Shown: one piece after another, positions 17,259-25,306 of the stretch
Position numbering within the stretch: position 1 is the first letter of the stretch
How the letters are laid out: the number at the start of each line of letters is the position of its first letter
Position numbers and translations under genes: made by a program
Notes under the pieces: generated by a model
Seen by the model: only the letters and a program-made list of their open reading frames with translations
Told to the model about the DNA's origin: nothing
Database searches by the model: none
Source of the DNA: Shewanella mangrovisoli
Lineage (GTDB): Bacteria; Pseudomonadota; Gammaproteobacteria; Enterobacterales; Shewanellaceae
Length of the DNA stretch: 64,000 nt
Assembly (NCBI RefSeq): GCF_019457635.1
Contig: NZ_CP080412.1
Span: 4,030,001-4,094,000, forward strand
Direction: 5' to 3'

Positions 17259-17681
17259 ATGTTAGGCGCGTTACTGCTGCTTGTCGTCGTGATAGCGCTA
17301 CTCGCGTTTATGGTGCTCAAACGGGGGCCTAAAAAGCGCAAGCATTTTGTCAAACTCATGGATAACGCGAAAAAGAAAAATCAACGGCTTGCAGGGCAAG
17401 AAAGGCGCTTCCATTGCGTCAGCATCGAAAATGACGGCAGTTGTTGTGATCAGGTAGATGAGCTCAAAGGGAAACGTTTTCTGTCAAAAGAAGCCCCTGA
17501 ACTCCCAATGGAAGAATGCACTATGGCCAATTGTCAGTGCCGCTATCAACACTATGATGATAGACGCCAAACGGGTAACGACCGTAGAGTCGATTACGGC
17601 ATAACTAAGGATCTCTACGGCGCGTTTGGTGAACATAATCGCCGTGAGACCCATAGAGGCCGCCGCTCAACAGACCACTAA
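17259..17681 (+). CDS. Membrane-anchored Cys-rich protein of unknown function
   Basis: I do not recognise this 140-residue protein. It has one N-terminal membrane helix (residues 1-20) followed by a strongly basic stretch (KRGPKKRKHF), so the rest should be cytosolic. Cysteines at 53, 62, 63, 87, 92 and 94, with His98, form a likely metal or redox cluster (EECTMANCQCRYQH). The tail holds DRRQTGNDRR and a second RRETHRGRR. GAGGAGG lies before the ATG. It shares the 218-base gap with the divergent fbpA, so it may also feel the Fur box, but that is inference. Confidence 0.8.
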   Translation: MLGALLLLVVVIALLAFMVLKRGPKKRKHFVKLMDNAKKKNQRLAGQERRFHCVSIENDGSCCDQVDELKGKRFLSKEAPELPMEECTMANCQCRYQHYDDRRQTGNDRRVDYGITKDLYGAFGEHNRRETHRGRRSTDH

Positions 17682-17687
17682 TGCCTT

Positions 17688-18284
17688 TTACGCTGGGCGA
17701 GTTTCCACAAACGCGGGGAGATCGCGCATCTCACTAAACCAGAGCGAGGTCGCGGGAGCCACTTTACGCCAATCGAGTTCTGGATGTCTGAAATCCACAT
17801 AATCCAGCAAACAAATCAAAGCTAATTGTGGCGCCTGAATCGTTGCCTGAGTAATCACACTCTGATGTTCCATTTGCATCAAACCGCGCAGCAGCGCTTG
17901 CTCAAAACGCGATGTCCAAAAAGCCGATCTCACCCCTTCCTCTTCACGCATTTGTTCTTGGCGCAATTTTACCGCACTGTCTATCAGGCCTTTGATCATC
18001 GAATACTGGCATTGCAATACCCAATTATTTACTTGGCCGCCAAACATCTGCTGCTCACCTAATTCGGCGTCTAAATAGCGCATAATCACTTCGCTATCGA
18101 AGATAGGCACACCATCGTTGGTGATGAGGCAAGGGATCTGCCCAAGCGGGTTAACATCGAGCAGCTCAGCGGTGTTTTCCATCGGATTGACTAAGACTTC
18201 TTCGATATCCTTAATCCCTAAATAACGGATTAATGTGCGAACACAGCGAGCATAGGGTGAAGCGAGGGAGCAGAGCAACTTCAT
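17688..18284 (-). CDS. Glutathione S-transferase family protein
   Basis: Cytosolic GST-like protein of 198 residues. The N-terminal thioredoxin-like domain (about 1-80) shows SLASPYARCVRTL, the conserved cis-proline region NPLGQIPCL and the glutathione-contact DSEVIMRYL. The rest is the helical domain. The ATG at 18284 has AAGGA seven bases upstream and is better than a TTG one codon earlier. It resembles YibF/GstB-like bacterial GSTs; substrate unknown. The stop lies six bases from that of the Cys-rich membrane protein, which reads the other way. Confidence 0.87.
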   Translation of the reverse strand: MKLLCSLASPYARCVRTLIRYLGIKDIEEVLVNPMENTAELLDVNPLGQIPCLITNDGVPIFDSEVIMRYLDAELGEQQMFGGQVNNWVLQCQYSMIKGLIDSAVKLRQEQMREEEGVRSAFWTSRFEQALLRGLMQMEHQSVITQATIQAPQLALICLLDYVDFRHPELDWRKVAPATSLWFSEMRDLPAFVETRPA

Positions 18285-18354
18285 CAAAAAATCCTTCTAT
18301 ATGACTGACATTAAAACGATTAAGACTAATTATCTATCATTAACACTCAACCGA

Positions 18355-19104
18355 TTACCAATATTTCTCGACGGTAATTTGTCCCGGAGCGCGGCGTAGG
18401 TTTTTAGCTAATCCCTTGTCGAGCAACGCAGCCTGCGCGCCGCTGATCATCCCCGGATTACCACAAATCATCACCTGCGAATCCGCAGCATTGATAGTTA
18501 ACCCCACTTTACGCTCAATTTCGCCCAAGACGAGACCATCGGGAATACGGCATTGCAGTGCATCGTCGACCTTTTCACGGGTGACGGTTAAACACAGGAT
18601 AAACTGATCAGGATATTGCACTGCATAAGCCTTTATTTTATCGAGGTAGGCTAAGTCTTTAGCTTCGCGGACACCATAGATAAGCACGACTTTTTCGAAA
18701 CGCTGCCAAGGCTCTGGCGTATCTAGCATAGATAAGAATGGCCCCACGGCCGTGCCCGTGGCTAACAACCATAAGTGCCGGCCTTGCCCTGCTCCCTTAG
18801 GGATCTCATCCAAGGTCATAAAGCCTGTGGCGGTTGGGGTGATCTCAATTTCATCCCCTATGGCAAGATTTTGTAATTGTGGGGATAACTGCCCTTCTTC
18901 TACGGCGACAGCCAAGATTTCAGCATAGGGTTTATCGGGGGAATTCACGAGGGAATAGGCTCTGGCGACACGCTTATCATCTTGCATCTGGCTGAGTTTA
19001 ATAAATTGACCCGGAATAAAGGGCGCCAGTTCGGCCGCTATCCGCAGCGAAAATAATTTATCACTCCAATCAATACGTTCGATAACCCGTCCCCTAGTCC
19101 ACAT
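18355..19104 (-). CDS. fpr: Ferredoxin (flavodoxin)-NADP+ reductase
   Basis: FAD enzyme moving electrons between NADPH and ferredoxin or flavodoxin, used in oxidative-stress defence and Fe-S repair. The 249-residue protein has the FAD motif RAYSLVNSP (about 48-56), the NADP-binding GTAVGPFLSML, the GVREAKDL segment and VMICGNPGM. It ends in a short tail finishing with aromatic VEKYW as in E. coli Fpr (248 residues). It is transcribed towards the GST gene with a 70-base gap, so the two may be co-transcribed. Confidence 0.94.
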   Translation of the reverse strand: MWTRGRVIERIDWSDKLFSLRIAAELAPFIPGQFIKLSQMQDDKRVARAYSLVNSPDKPYAEILAVAVEEGQLSPQLQNLAIGDEIEITPTATGFMTLDEIPKGAGQGRHLWLLATGTAVGPFLSMLDTPEPWQRFEKVVLIYGVREAKDLAYLDKIKAYAVQYPDQFILCLTVTREKVDDALQCRIPDGLVLGEIERKVGLTINAADSQVMICGNPGMISGAQAALLDKGLAKNLRRAPGQITVEKYW

Positions 19105-19233
19105 AACTCGCCCTCAAGCAAAACGTTAAATAGATCCCTAGCATAGACTGTTATCTGCGCAACAAAAACCCCTTATTGCAAGGGGCTTAAAACAAGGGAA
19201 ATGGCAACAAGATAGAGTACTAAGCGCGGGACA

Positions 19234-19842
19234 TTATGCGCTAGCCGTTTGCGCCTCATCAGGTTTCTTATTGAAGCTATCCCTAAAGGCCTGCAATCCT
19301 TCTTGCACTAAACCATAGGTTTTATCGACGCCATCGGCAATATCCCCTTGCAACACTTTAAGGCCGGACAAAATATCTCGAGCCTCCTTAAAACCATTGT
19401 CGATAGCGCCACCGATAATGCTCATAAAACTGTCGAGCTGCTCATCCAAACTCATATTTGAATTTTGCTGTTGGTGAATGCTAAAAAACTGGGTTGCAAA
19501 ACTCACAATCCGATCGGCAGTCGCTTCGGGGGAAGTATCGACGTTATTGTCATAGGCGGTTTGAATGGCATTTTCGCCCATCGAAGGGGCTAACTCTTTG
19601 TTTATCGCTTCAATTGCCGCGCGATAAAGTAACGCCATGGATTGATCACCGGATTTTAAACTCACATCTTCCTGCGCCGACAGAATCGCCTGATTCATTA
19701 ACTGCTTACTGGTTTGTTGTGCAGTTTGCTTAGATGCTGCTTCCACATTTTTCGTCTTTTCAGCATTGGCAGGCACGTTTTCGGCATACTTGCGGTGGGA
19801 CGAAGAAGCGCTCTGTACCTGTGCAGGGTTATTGATTTCCAT
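19234..19842 (-). CDS. DUF5610 domain protein
   Basis: A 202-residue protein with an Ala/Gln/Lys-rich N-terminal third and a DUF5610 core (AAIEAINKELAP, then TSPEATADRIVSFATQFF). The family has no known function. It lacks a signal peptide and membrane helices, so it is presumably cytosolic. The start at 19842 is picked because GGATT precedes it; the frame is open to 19860. It is divergent from the histidine phosphatase gene by about 170 bases. Confidence 0.75.
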   Translation of the reverse strand: MEINNPAQVQSASSSHRKYAENVPANAEKTKNVEAASKQTAQQTSKQLMNQAILSAQEDVSLKSGDQSMALLYRAAIEAINKELAPSMGENAIQTAYDNNVDTSPEATADRIVSFATQFFSIHQQQNSNMSLDEQLDSFMSIIGGAIDNGFKEARDILSGLKVLQGDIADGVDKTYGLVQEGLQAFRDSFNKKPDEAQTASA

Positions 19843-20012
19843 GATACAAAATCCATTCAATTTGGGGTGACTCTATTATCGACCAAAATTTAAGCAACTT
19901 TAGTATTTTTCTCAATTGCAGTACCATCACAATCTAAGGCAATGATACCCATAATGAATCTATTCGCCTCAGCATCGCACTTGCATGCGCCCATCAGATA
20001 AGGATATACGGC

Positions 20013-20606
20013 ATGGCAACTCCCCAATGGCTAGCAGTGGTTACTCACTCCTTGCGAACCATCCGCTTAAATAAACTTCGGCTATTACACACTCTGCTAT
20101 TAGGCCTGTTACTCTTTACTAGCATGGGACTCAGCCCCATCAATCAAGCTTTTGCCGATAATCGATTGATTATTTTGGTAAGGCATGCCGAAAAAGCCGA
20201 TGCTCCAGCAGGCGATCCGTCCCTTTCAGATGATGGCCACGCACGTGCCCTAGCCCTTGTCAGCGCCTTGCAAAGAACGCAAATCTCGCAACTGATCGCG
20301 ACCCAATATCAAAGAACCCAGCAAACCTTGTTGCCTATGTCTTCGGAGCGGCATTTACCTATTACCGTGGTCGCGGCCGAAAAACCACTCGCAGCCCATA
20401 TCCAGCAAATTGTTGCACAAGTACATGCTGTTAAAGGTAACAGCTTAATTGCGGGGCATTCCAATACCGTCCCACTGATCATCAAAGCTCTTGGCGGCCC
20501 AGAAATCCCCACCATCGCTGAAGATGATTACAGCCAGCTGTTTTTACTCTCCATCCATGATGGACAGCCGGCGAGCCTTATCTCCACCCGTTATGGACAC
20601 GAATAG
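20013..20606 (+). CDS. Exported histidine phosphatase (phosphoglycerate mutase-like)
   Basis: Branch of the histidine phosphatase superfamily. After a long N-terminal segment with one hydrophobic stretch (residues 26-48, ending QAFA) comes the RHAEKAD motif with the phospho-accepting His. The second His is in AGHSNTVP. An Asp-Asp pair precedes the final strand. The 197-residue length is small for the family (SixA-like). The signal segment points to the periplasm. It is 11 bases upstream of the glutamate-synthase-like gene, so the two form an operon. Confidence 0.82.
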   Translation: MATPQWLAVVTHSLRTIRLNKLRLLHTLLLGLLLFTSMGLSPINQAFADNRLIILVRHAEKADAPAGDPSLSDDGHARALALVSALQRTQISQLIATQYQRTQQTLLPMSSERHLPITVVAAEKPLAAHIQQIVAQVHAVKGNSLIAGHSNTVPLIIKALGGPEIPTIAEDDYSQLFLLSIHDGQPASLISTRYGHE

Positions 20607-20617
20607 AGGATAACAAG

Positions 20618-22108
20618 ATGCAAGAATTGAATTGGTTTATGTGGGGACTGGATCTCTTCTCAGGGCTGTTTTTAATCCTAGCGGGCTTTGTCGTTCTGGC
20701 GATTGTCTATATGTATATCGCCGACAAGCTACAAACCAAACAGGCCGTGCGCCACAACTACCCTGTGATAGGTCGCTTTCGGTATTTATTTGAGAAACAA
20801 GGCGAGTTTTTTAGACAATACTTTTTCGCACAGGACAGGGAAGAATTGCCCTTTAACCGCGCCGAGCGAAGCTGGGTATATCGAGCCGCGAAAAACGTCG
20901 ACAGAACCATCGCCTTTGGCTCGACGCGCCCGCTAGACAGCACAGGCGCCATCATGTTTATGAATACCGCCTTTCCTACTCAAGATGAAGATATCACGCC
21001 AATTCTGCCTCAAACCATTGGCCCCCATTGCCGCGAGCCCTACACCACTAAGGCCATTTGCCATATCTCCGCCATGAGCTTCGGCGCCCTGTCACGCCCT
21101 GCCGTCACCGCCTTATCCCACGGCGCAGCGCAGGCGGGATGTTGGTTAAATACTGGTGAAGGTGGCTTAAGCCCTTACCATTTAAAAGGCGGCTGCGACT
21201 TAGTCTTTCAAATTGGTACCGCTAAATACGGTGTACGTAATGAGCACGGCCATTTAGACGATGACAAGCTCAAAGAAATCGCCACCCACCCCGAAGTTAA
21301 AATGTTTGAAATCAAAATGGGCCAAGGAGCCAAACCAGGCAAGGGTGGTATCTTGCCGGGGATAAAAGTCACCGAGGAGATAGCCAAAATTCGCGGTATC
21401 CCGCAGGGCCATGATTCCATAAGCCCCAATGGTCATATCGAGTTTAAAAATGTGGGCGATATTCTGGATATGATTGCCAGAGTACGTGAGGTCACGGGTA
21501 AACCCACAGGCATTAAGGCCGTACTTGGGGACGTGCAATGGCTCGAAGATTTTTGCGATGAAATTGAGCGCCGTGGCGAAGCCTCTGCCCCCGACTTTTT
21601 TACCTTAGACAGTGCTGACGGCGGCACGGGCGCCGCCCCTCAACCCTTAATGGATTATATGGGCTTGCCCCTTAAAGAGAGTTTACCCATATTAGTCAAT
21701 ATCTTAATTCAGCGTGGGCTACGTAAACGCATTAAAGTGATTGCCTCAGGCAAACTCATAGTGCCATCGAGGGTCGCTTGGGCGCTGGCCTTGGGTGCGG
21801 ACTTTATCGCCTCGGCCCGTGGCAATATGTTTGCTCTCGGATGTATTCAAGCGCTGCAATGCAACAAGGATACCTGCCCGACGGGTATCACGACTCATAA
21901 TAAGAAACTCCAGCAAGGCCTTGATCCTAGAGACAAATCGACTCGCGTCGCTAATTATAATCATAACCTACACCACGATTTAGCCCTGATCGCCCACTCC
22001 TGTGGCGTGACAGAGCCAAGGCAACTCAAACCGTCCCATGTGAGGATTGTGCTCGAGAGTGGCTTGTCGGTTTCGCTGGATAAGTACTATTCCCATATCA
22101 ATCAATAG
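20618..22108 (+). CDS. Membrane-anchored FMN-binding glutamate synthase family protein
   Basis: A 496-residue protein with one N-terminal membrane helix (about 12-36) and a GltB-like central and FMN-binding domain. Visible motifs are SFGALSRPAVTALSHGA, GEGGLSPYH, the GAKPGKGG loop, the FMN-phosphate segment SADGGTGAAPQP and CNKDTCPTGITTH (near residue 417), which corresponds to the Fe-S cysteine cluster of glutamate synthases. It lacks the glutaminase domain, so it is not a full GOGAT. Its substrate is unknown. GAGGA precedes the ATG. It is the second gene after the exported phosphatase. Confidence 0.85.
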   Translation: MQELNWFMWGLDLFSGLFLILAGFVVLAIVYMYIADKLQTKQAVRHNYPVIGRFRYLFEKQGEFFRQYFFAQDREELPFNRAERSWVYRAAKNVDRTIAFGSTRPLDSTGAIMFMNTAFPTQDEDITPILPQTIGPHCREPYTTKAICHISAMSFGALSRPAVTALSHGAAQAGCWLNTGEGGLSPYHLKGGCDLVFQIGTAKYGVRNEHGHLDDDKLKEIATHPEVKMFEIKMGQGAKPGKGGILPGIKVTEEIAKIRGIPQGHDSISPNGHIEFKNVGDILDMIARVREVTGKPTGIKAVLGDVQWLEDFCDEIERRGEASAPDFFTLDSADGGTGAAPQPLMDYMGLPLKESLPILVNILIQRGLRKRIKVIASGKLIVPSRVAWALALGADFIASARGNMFALGCIQALQCNKDTCPTGITTHNKKLQQGLDPRDKSTRVANYNHNLHHDLALIAHSCGVTEPRQLKPSHVRIVLESGLSVSLDKYYSHINQ

Positions 22109-22176
22109 TTAACTTGACACTGTATGCATTTCGTACGACTTTCGTCTAAAGTTAATTTAGCAAAAGGTAATTTGAA

Positions 22177-22212
22177 CGCGTATCACAAAAGGGGTAAGAT
22201 CCGTGATACGCG
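22177..22212 (+). promoter_or_regulatory. 10-bp inverted repeat around a candidate promoter
   Basis: CGCGTATCAC (22177-22186) and GTGATACGCG (22203-22212) are a perfect inverted repeat with a 16-base spacer. A candidate sigma-70 promoter overlaps it: TTGAAC at 22173-22178, 16-base spacer, TAAGAT at 22195-22200. No U-run follows, so it is not a simple terminator. It may be an operator, or a hairpin in the leader of the small gene at 22253. Confidence 0.55.
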
Positions 22213-22252
22213 CTTGAGATTAAACAACTGCATATTAAGTTAAGGAAACACT

Positions 22253-22459
22253 GTGAAAGCAAGCTTTGTAAGCCATATGCCAGACAGTAAAACTGCCAGC
22301 ACTAGCTGTAAGAGCTGTAATCGCTTGACTGAGATCGAAGGCGAATTAGTGTGTTTTCGTGAAGGCCAAGTGATTCGACTCACTAAAATTGACGAATCGA
22401 CCACCAAATTCAATTTGTTATGTGAAGGTTGGAAGGCTGGAAAACCAAAGGGAATATAA
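22253..22459 (+). CDS. Small four-cysteine protein of unknown function
   Basis: A 68-residue protein starting at GTG with AAGGAAAC upstream. Cysteines at 19, 22, 34 and 57 (CxxC plus two) suggest a small zinc ribbon. The rest is hydrophilic (EIEGELVCFREGQVIRLTKIDE), with no membrane segment. I do not recognise the family. It has its own upstream inverted repeat and a terminator that overlaps the stop codon, so it is a single-gene unit and likely real. Confidence 0.75.
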   Translation: MKASFVSHMPDSKTASTSCKSCNRLTEIEGELVCFREGQVIRLTKIDESTTKFNLLCEGWKAGKPKGI

Positions 22460-22473
22460 TTTCTTATATTCCC
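22450..22473 (+). terminator. Terminator overlapping the stop of the 68-residue gene
   Basis: GGGAATATAA, loop TTTC, TTATATTCCC: a perfect 10-bp stem. The stop codon TAA is in the left arm. TATTTCG follows. Confidence 0.7.
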
Positions 22474-22493
22474 TATTTCGTTTATCTCATCGC

Positions 22494-22751
22494 TTAATTC
22501 AGACCTCGAACATCCGCATTACATTCATTAGTTCTACGAATAATCCCTGCTAATTCAAGTTCTTGATTCATTTTTGCCAGCGTTAAACGTCTTGTGGTCA
22601 CTTTAAGGCCTGCGTTTAACTCTGCGTGAATGCGTTGTAGCGAATCATAATCCACACCGCGCTTTTTAAGGGTTGCCATAATCGCAAACCAATCTGTGCT
22701 TACTTTCTCTTCTCTGCCTTCAATATTGACTCTTAATGCCATATTTTCCAT
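22494..22751 (-). CDS. Small protein of unknown function
   Basis: I do not recognise this 85-residue protein. It is helical and soluble, with DWFAIMATLKKRGVDYDSLQ and LTLAKMNQELELAGIIRR, and it may fold as a small helical bundle or helix-turn-helix-like domain. The ATG at 22751 has AGAGG eight bases upstream; a GTG three codons earlier is less likely. It is convergent with the 68-residue gene and lies 83 bases beyond the stop of the Atm1-like gene on the same strand. Confidence 0.65.
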   Translation of the reverse strand: MENMALRVNIEGREEKVSTDWFAIMATLKKRGVDYDSLQRIHAELNAGLKVTTRRLTLAKMNQELELAGIIRRTNECNADVRGLN

Positions 22752-22833
22752 GCCAAGCACCTCTTATCGTTATTTGCTTGGATTCGAGTATAGAGAGCCG
22801 AACCTGAATAAAAACTGAATTGTCCCAACGCTG

Positions 22834-24630
22834 TTACACTTCAACCGAAAGCTGTTGTTGCTCATTTTGTATGCGCCACAACTTAGCGTAGAGACCATCC
22901 TGAGCCAGTAAGGACTGATGATTCCCCTGCTCGACAATTTCCCCTTGGCTTAAGACCACAATTTGATCGGCGTCGACTATGGTCGATAGCCTATGTGCCA
23001 CGACTAAGCTGGTATGCCCTTTCGCGACCTCGCGCAGTGCCGACAGAATAGCTTGTTCCGAACGGCTGTCGAGGGAGGATGTAGCCTCATCAAACACTAG
23101 CACTGGAGAGCCTTTTAAAATCGCCCGCGCAATGGCCACGCGCTGTTTCTCCCCGCCCGAGAGCTTTAAGCCCCGCTCACCCACTTTGGTATCCCAACCT
23201 TGGGAGAGCGACGCGATAAAATGCTCTAAATGCGCGAGTTTGATGGCATGGCGCACTTCTTCATCCGTCGCATCGGGACGACCATAACGAATGTTCTCCA
23301 CTAAGGAATCATTAAATAACACTGTATCCTGCGGCACTATGGCGATAGCTCGGCGCAGTGCATCCTGGGTTAATTGACGAATATCCTGCCCGTCAATCAA
23401 AATGCGCCCTTGCTCCACATCGTAAAAACGGAATAGCAATTTGATGAGCGTAGATTTACCCGCACCGCTATCCCCAACCACCGCGACTTTTTTCCCCGCC
23501 GCCACCTTAAAGCTGACGTTGCGCAGTATCGGTCTGTCATCGTAGCTGAAACTCACATGCTCAAAACTGAGCTCGCCGCGCTTAGGCTCAAAGTCTAAGG
23601 CATCGGGTTTATCTACTATGCGAGGGTGCTTATCGAGCAAACTGAACATCCGCTCAATATTGGCTAGGGCTCCGCGGATTTCACGGTAGACAAATCCCAA
23701 AAAGTTTAGCGGCATAAAGAGCTGCATCATAAAGGCATTGATCAGTACAAAGTCACCTAAGGTCATCTCATTATTAGTCACTTTATAGGCGGCTAACGCC
23801 ATCATCGCCGTCATCGCTAACGCGATAATCATCGCCTGCCCACCGTTGAGGGCAAATAGTGATAAACGATTCTTACGTTTAGCCACTTCCCATTGGTCTA
23901 AGGCTTGGTCATAACGGTCCGATTCATATTTCTCATTATTAAAATACTTCACGGTTTCATAGTTGAGCAGGCTGTCGATGGCGCGGGTGTTGGACAGGGA
24001 ATCAGCCTTAGCCGCATCGCGGACGTATTCAGTGCGCCACTCAGTCGCCACCACCGAAAACCAAATGTAGGCCATCACTGAGGTAAAAGTGATAGCGGCG
24101 AAGGCAATCCCATAATTAAAAAAGAAAATACCAATAACCATGGCGATTTCTAGCAGGGTCGGCACTATGTTAAACACCATAAAGCGCATCAAAAAGCTCA
24201 CACCACTGGTGCCGCGTTCAATATCCCTCGACAAACCGCCCGTACGCCGCTCTAAGTGAAAATCCAAATCGAGTCGATGCAGGTGGTCGAACACCGCGAG
24301 ACCCAATCGGCGAATGGCCCGCTCAGTGACACGGCCAAATAGGGTGTCGCGGATTTCACCCGTGATCACTGTTAACAGCCGCACTGCGCCGTAGGCTAAA
24401 ACTAATCCGATGGGCACACTCAAGGCCTGCGCGGTTTTATTCGCATCTAAGGTATCGACTAAGTCTTTCAGAATAAAAGGCAAACCCACGCTGGCAAGCT
24501 TAGCGACGATAAGGCAAGACATGGCTAGCGCCACCCGGCCCTTGTATTCGAGCAAATAAGGCCAGAGCAACTTAACCACGTGCCAATTGAGCTTATCGAT
24601 GGGACCTTCAAAATACAGTGTTGGGCGCAT
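22834..24630 (-). CDS. Atm1-type ABC exporter (half transporter)
   Basis: Inner-membrane ABC exporter of 598 residues from the ATG at 24630, with the membrane domain (about 1-310) fused to the nucleotide domain. TVKYFNNEKYE is diagnostic of the Atm1/ABCB7/HMT1 group, whose bacterial members export glutathione-metal complexes or polysulfides. The nucleotide domain shows Walker A VGDSGAGKST, signature LSGGEKQRVAIARA, Walker B VLVFDEATSSLD and the H-loop VAHRLST. The frame is open to 24759, but the extra 43 residues are not typical; AAAGG lies nine bases before the chosen start. In mitochondria the homologue serves cytosolic Fe-S assembly; the substrate here is inferred only. Confidence 0.88.
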   Translation of the reverse strand: MRPTLYFEGPIDKLNWHVVKLLWPYLLEYKGRVALAMSCLIVAKLASVGLPFILKDLVDTLDANKTAQALSVPIGLVLAYGAVRLLTVITGEIRDTLFGRVTERAIRRLGLAVFDHLHRLDLDFHLERRTGGLSRDIERGTSGVSFLMRFMVFNIVPTLLEIAMVIGIFFFNYGIAFAAITFTSVMAYIWFSVVATEWRTEYVRDAAKADSLSNTRAIDSLLNYETVKYFNNEKYESDRYDQALDQWEVAKRKNRLSLFALNGGQAMIIALAMTAMMALAAYKVTNNEMTLGDFVLINAFMMQLFMPLNFLGFVYREIRGALANIERMFSLLDKHPRIVDKPDALDFEPKRGELSFEHVSFSYDDRPILRNVSFKVAAGKKVAVVGDSGAGKSTLIKLLFRFYDVEQGRILIDGQDIRQLTQDALRRAIAIVPQDTVLFNDSLVENIRYGRPDATDEEVRHAIKLAHLEHFIASLSQGWDTKVGERGLKLSGGEKQRVAIARAILKGSPVLVFDEATSSLDSRSEQAILSALREVAKGHTSLVVAHRLSTIVDADQIVVLSQGEIVEQGNHQSLLAQDGLYAKLWRIQNEQQQLSVEV

Positions 24631-25079
24631 ATGTCTAAACCTTTGCCAAAGTCGCTCAATTGTAGCAGCATGGCGCACGTTAAGGCGAAACCAAACAGGG
24701 AAAGTTTGAATAAAATCAATCAGATTTTTCTGACAGACAAAAAGCGGCCCGCTTGGCAAAATATCTCTGGCTTACCGAAATAAAAATGTCATGCTAACGA
24801 CTTACGCTCAAAGAGTTCGCAAAGCGAATATTAAGGTGAAAAAATTCTGAAACAAGCTTGGCTTTATCAGAACAGTAACCGTTAAAATAGGCCAGAACAT
24901 CAAGGGTTCGACTGTTGATTATTTTGTCGGTTTTACCCAAAATGTCCCTCGGACTAAAGATTTCAAGCAGCAGGATTTGCAAACATCTGGCCGCAGATCC
25001 GTGCGTACAAACAAGTTCCGCACTCGTTCTGCGATAACATTAAAGATAACTCAAATAAATCAAGATCAAAGGATGCTTT
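24631..25079. other. 449-base region between the Atm1-like gene and the 58-codon gene
   Basis: It must hold divergent promoters for both genes. I see only a short palindrome TTCGC-AAA-GCGAA near 24818 and no ORF with a ribosome site. The AT-rich stretch before 25080 (AAAGATAACTCAAATAAATC) is the probable core promoter of the small gene. Confidence 0.4.
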
Positions 25080-25256
25080 ATGTTGGATTCAGCTAAAGTT
25101 CAATACCCGCCATTACCACTGATCCAAACTTGGGTGTGGATGATGATCGAATCAGGCAATCCAGAAATTCAGGACAAAGGCAGAAATAACCTGATTGCTG
25201 CTTTTGGTAGCTTGGCCAAAGCTAACGAATACTTAGCCGAAATGAGCAAGAAATAA
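25080..25256 (+). CDS. Small 58-residue conserved-looking protein
   Basis: Translation of ATG TTG GAT TCA onward gives MLDSAKVQYPPLPLIQTWVW, then a helical segment (GRNNLIAAFGSLAKANEYLAEMSKK). AAAGGATG precedes the start and a terminator follows the stop by about five bases. The amphipathic second half and the Pro-rich start suggest a small folded protein. I cannot name a family. It is convergent with aroG. Confidence 0.7.
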   Translation: MLDSAKVQYPPLPLIQTWVWMMIESGNPEIQDKGRNNLIAAFGSLAKANEYLAEMSKK

Positions 25257-25260
25257 TAAA

Positions 25261-25289
25261 AATAAAGGCGCCGGGATAGCGCCTTTATT
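25261..25289. terminator. Bidirectional terminator between the 58-residue gene and aroG
   Basis: AATAAAGGCGC, seven-base loop, GCGCCTTTATT: an 11-bp perfect stem with A/T runs on both sides, serving both converging genes. Confidence 0.88.
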
Positions 25290-25306
25290 TTTGGTCTTAA
25301 ACCCGA

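Noticed and set aside
24794..24982. Minus-strand frame of 62 residues upstream of the Atm1-like gene
   Set aside because: No ribosome site, no protein-like features, and it covers a likely promoter region.
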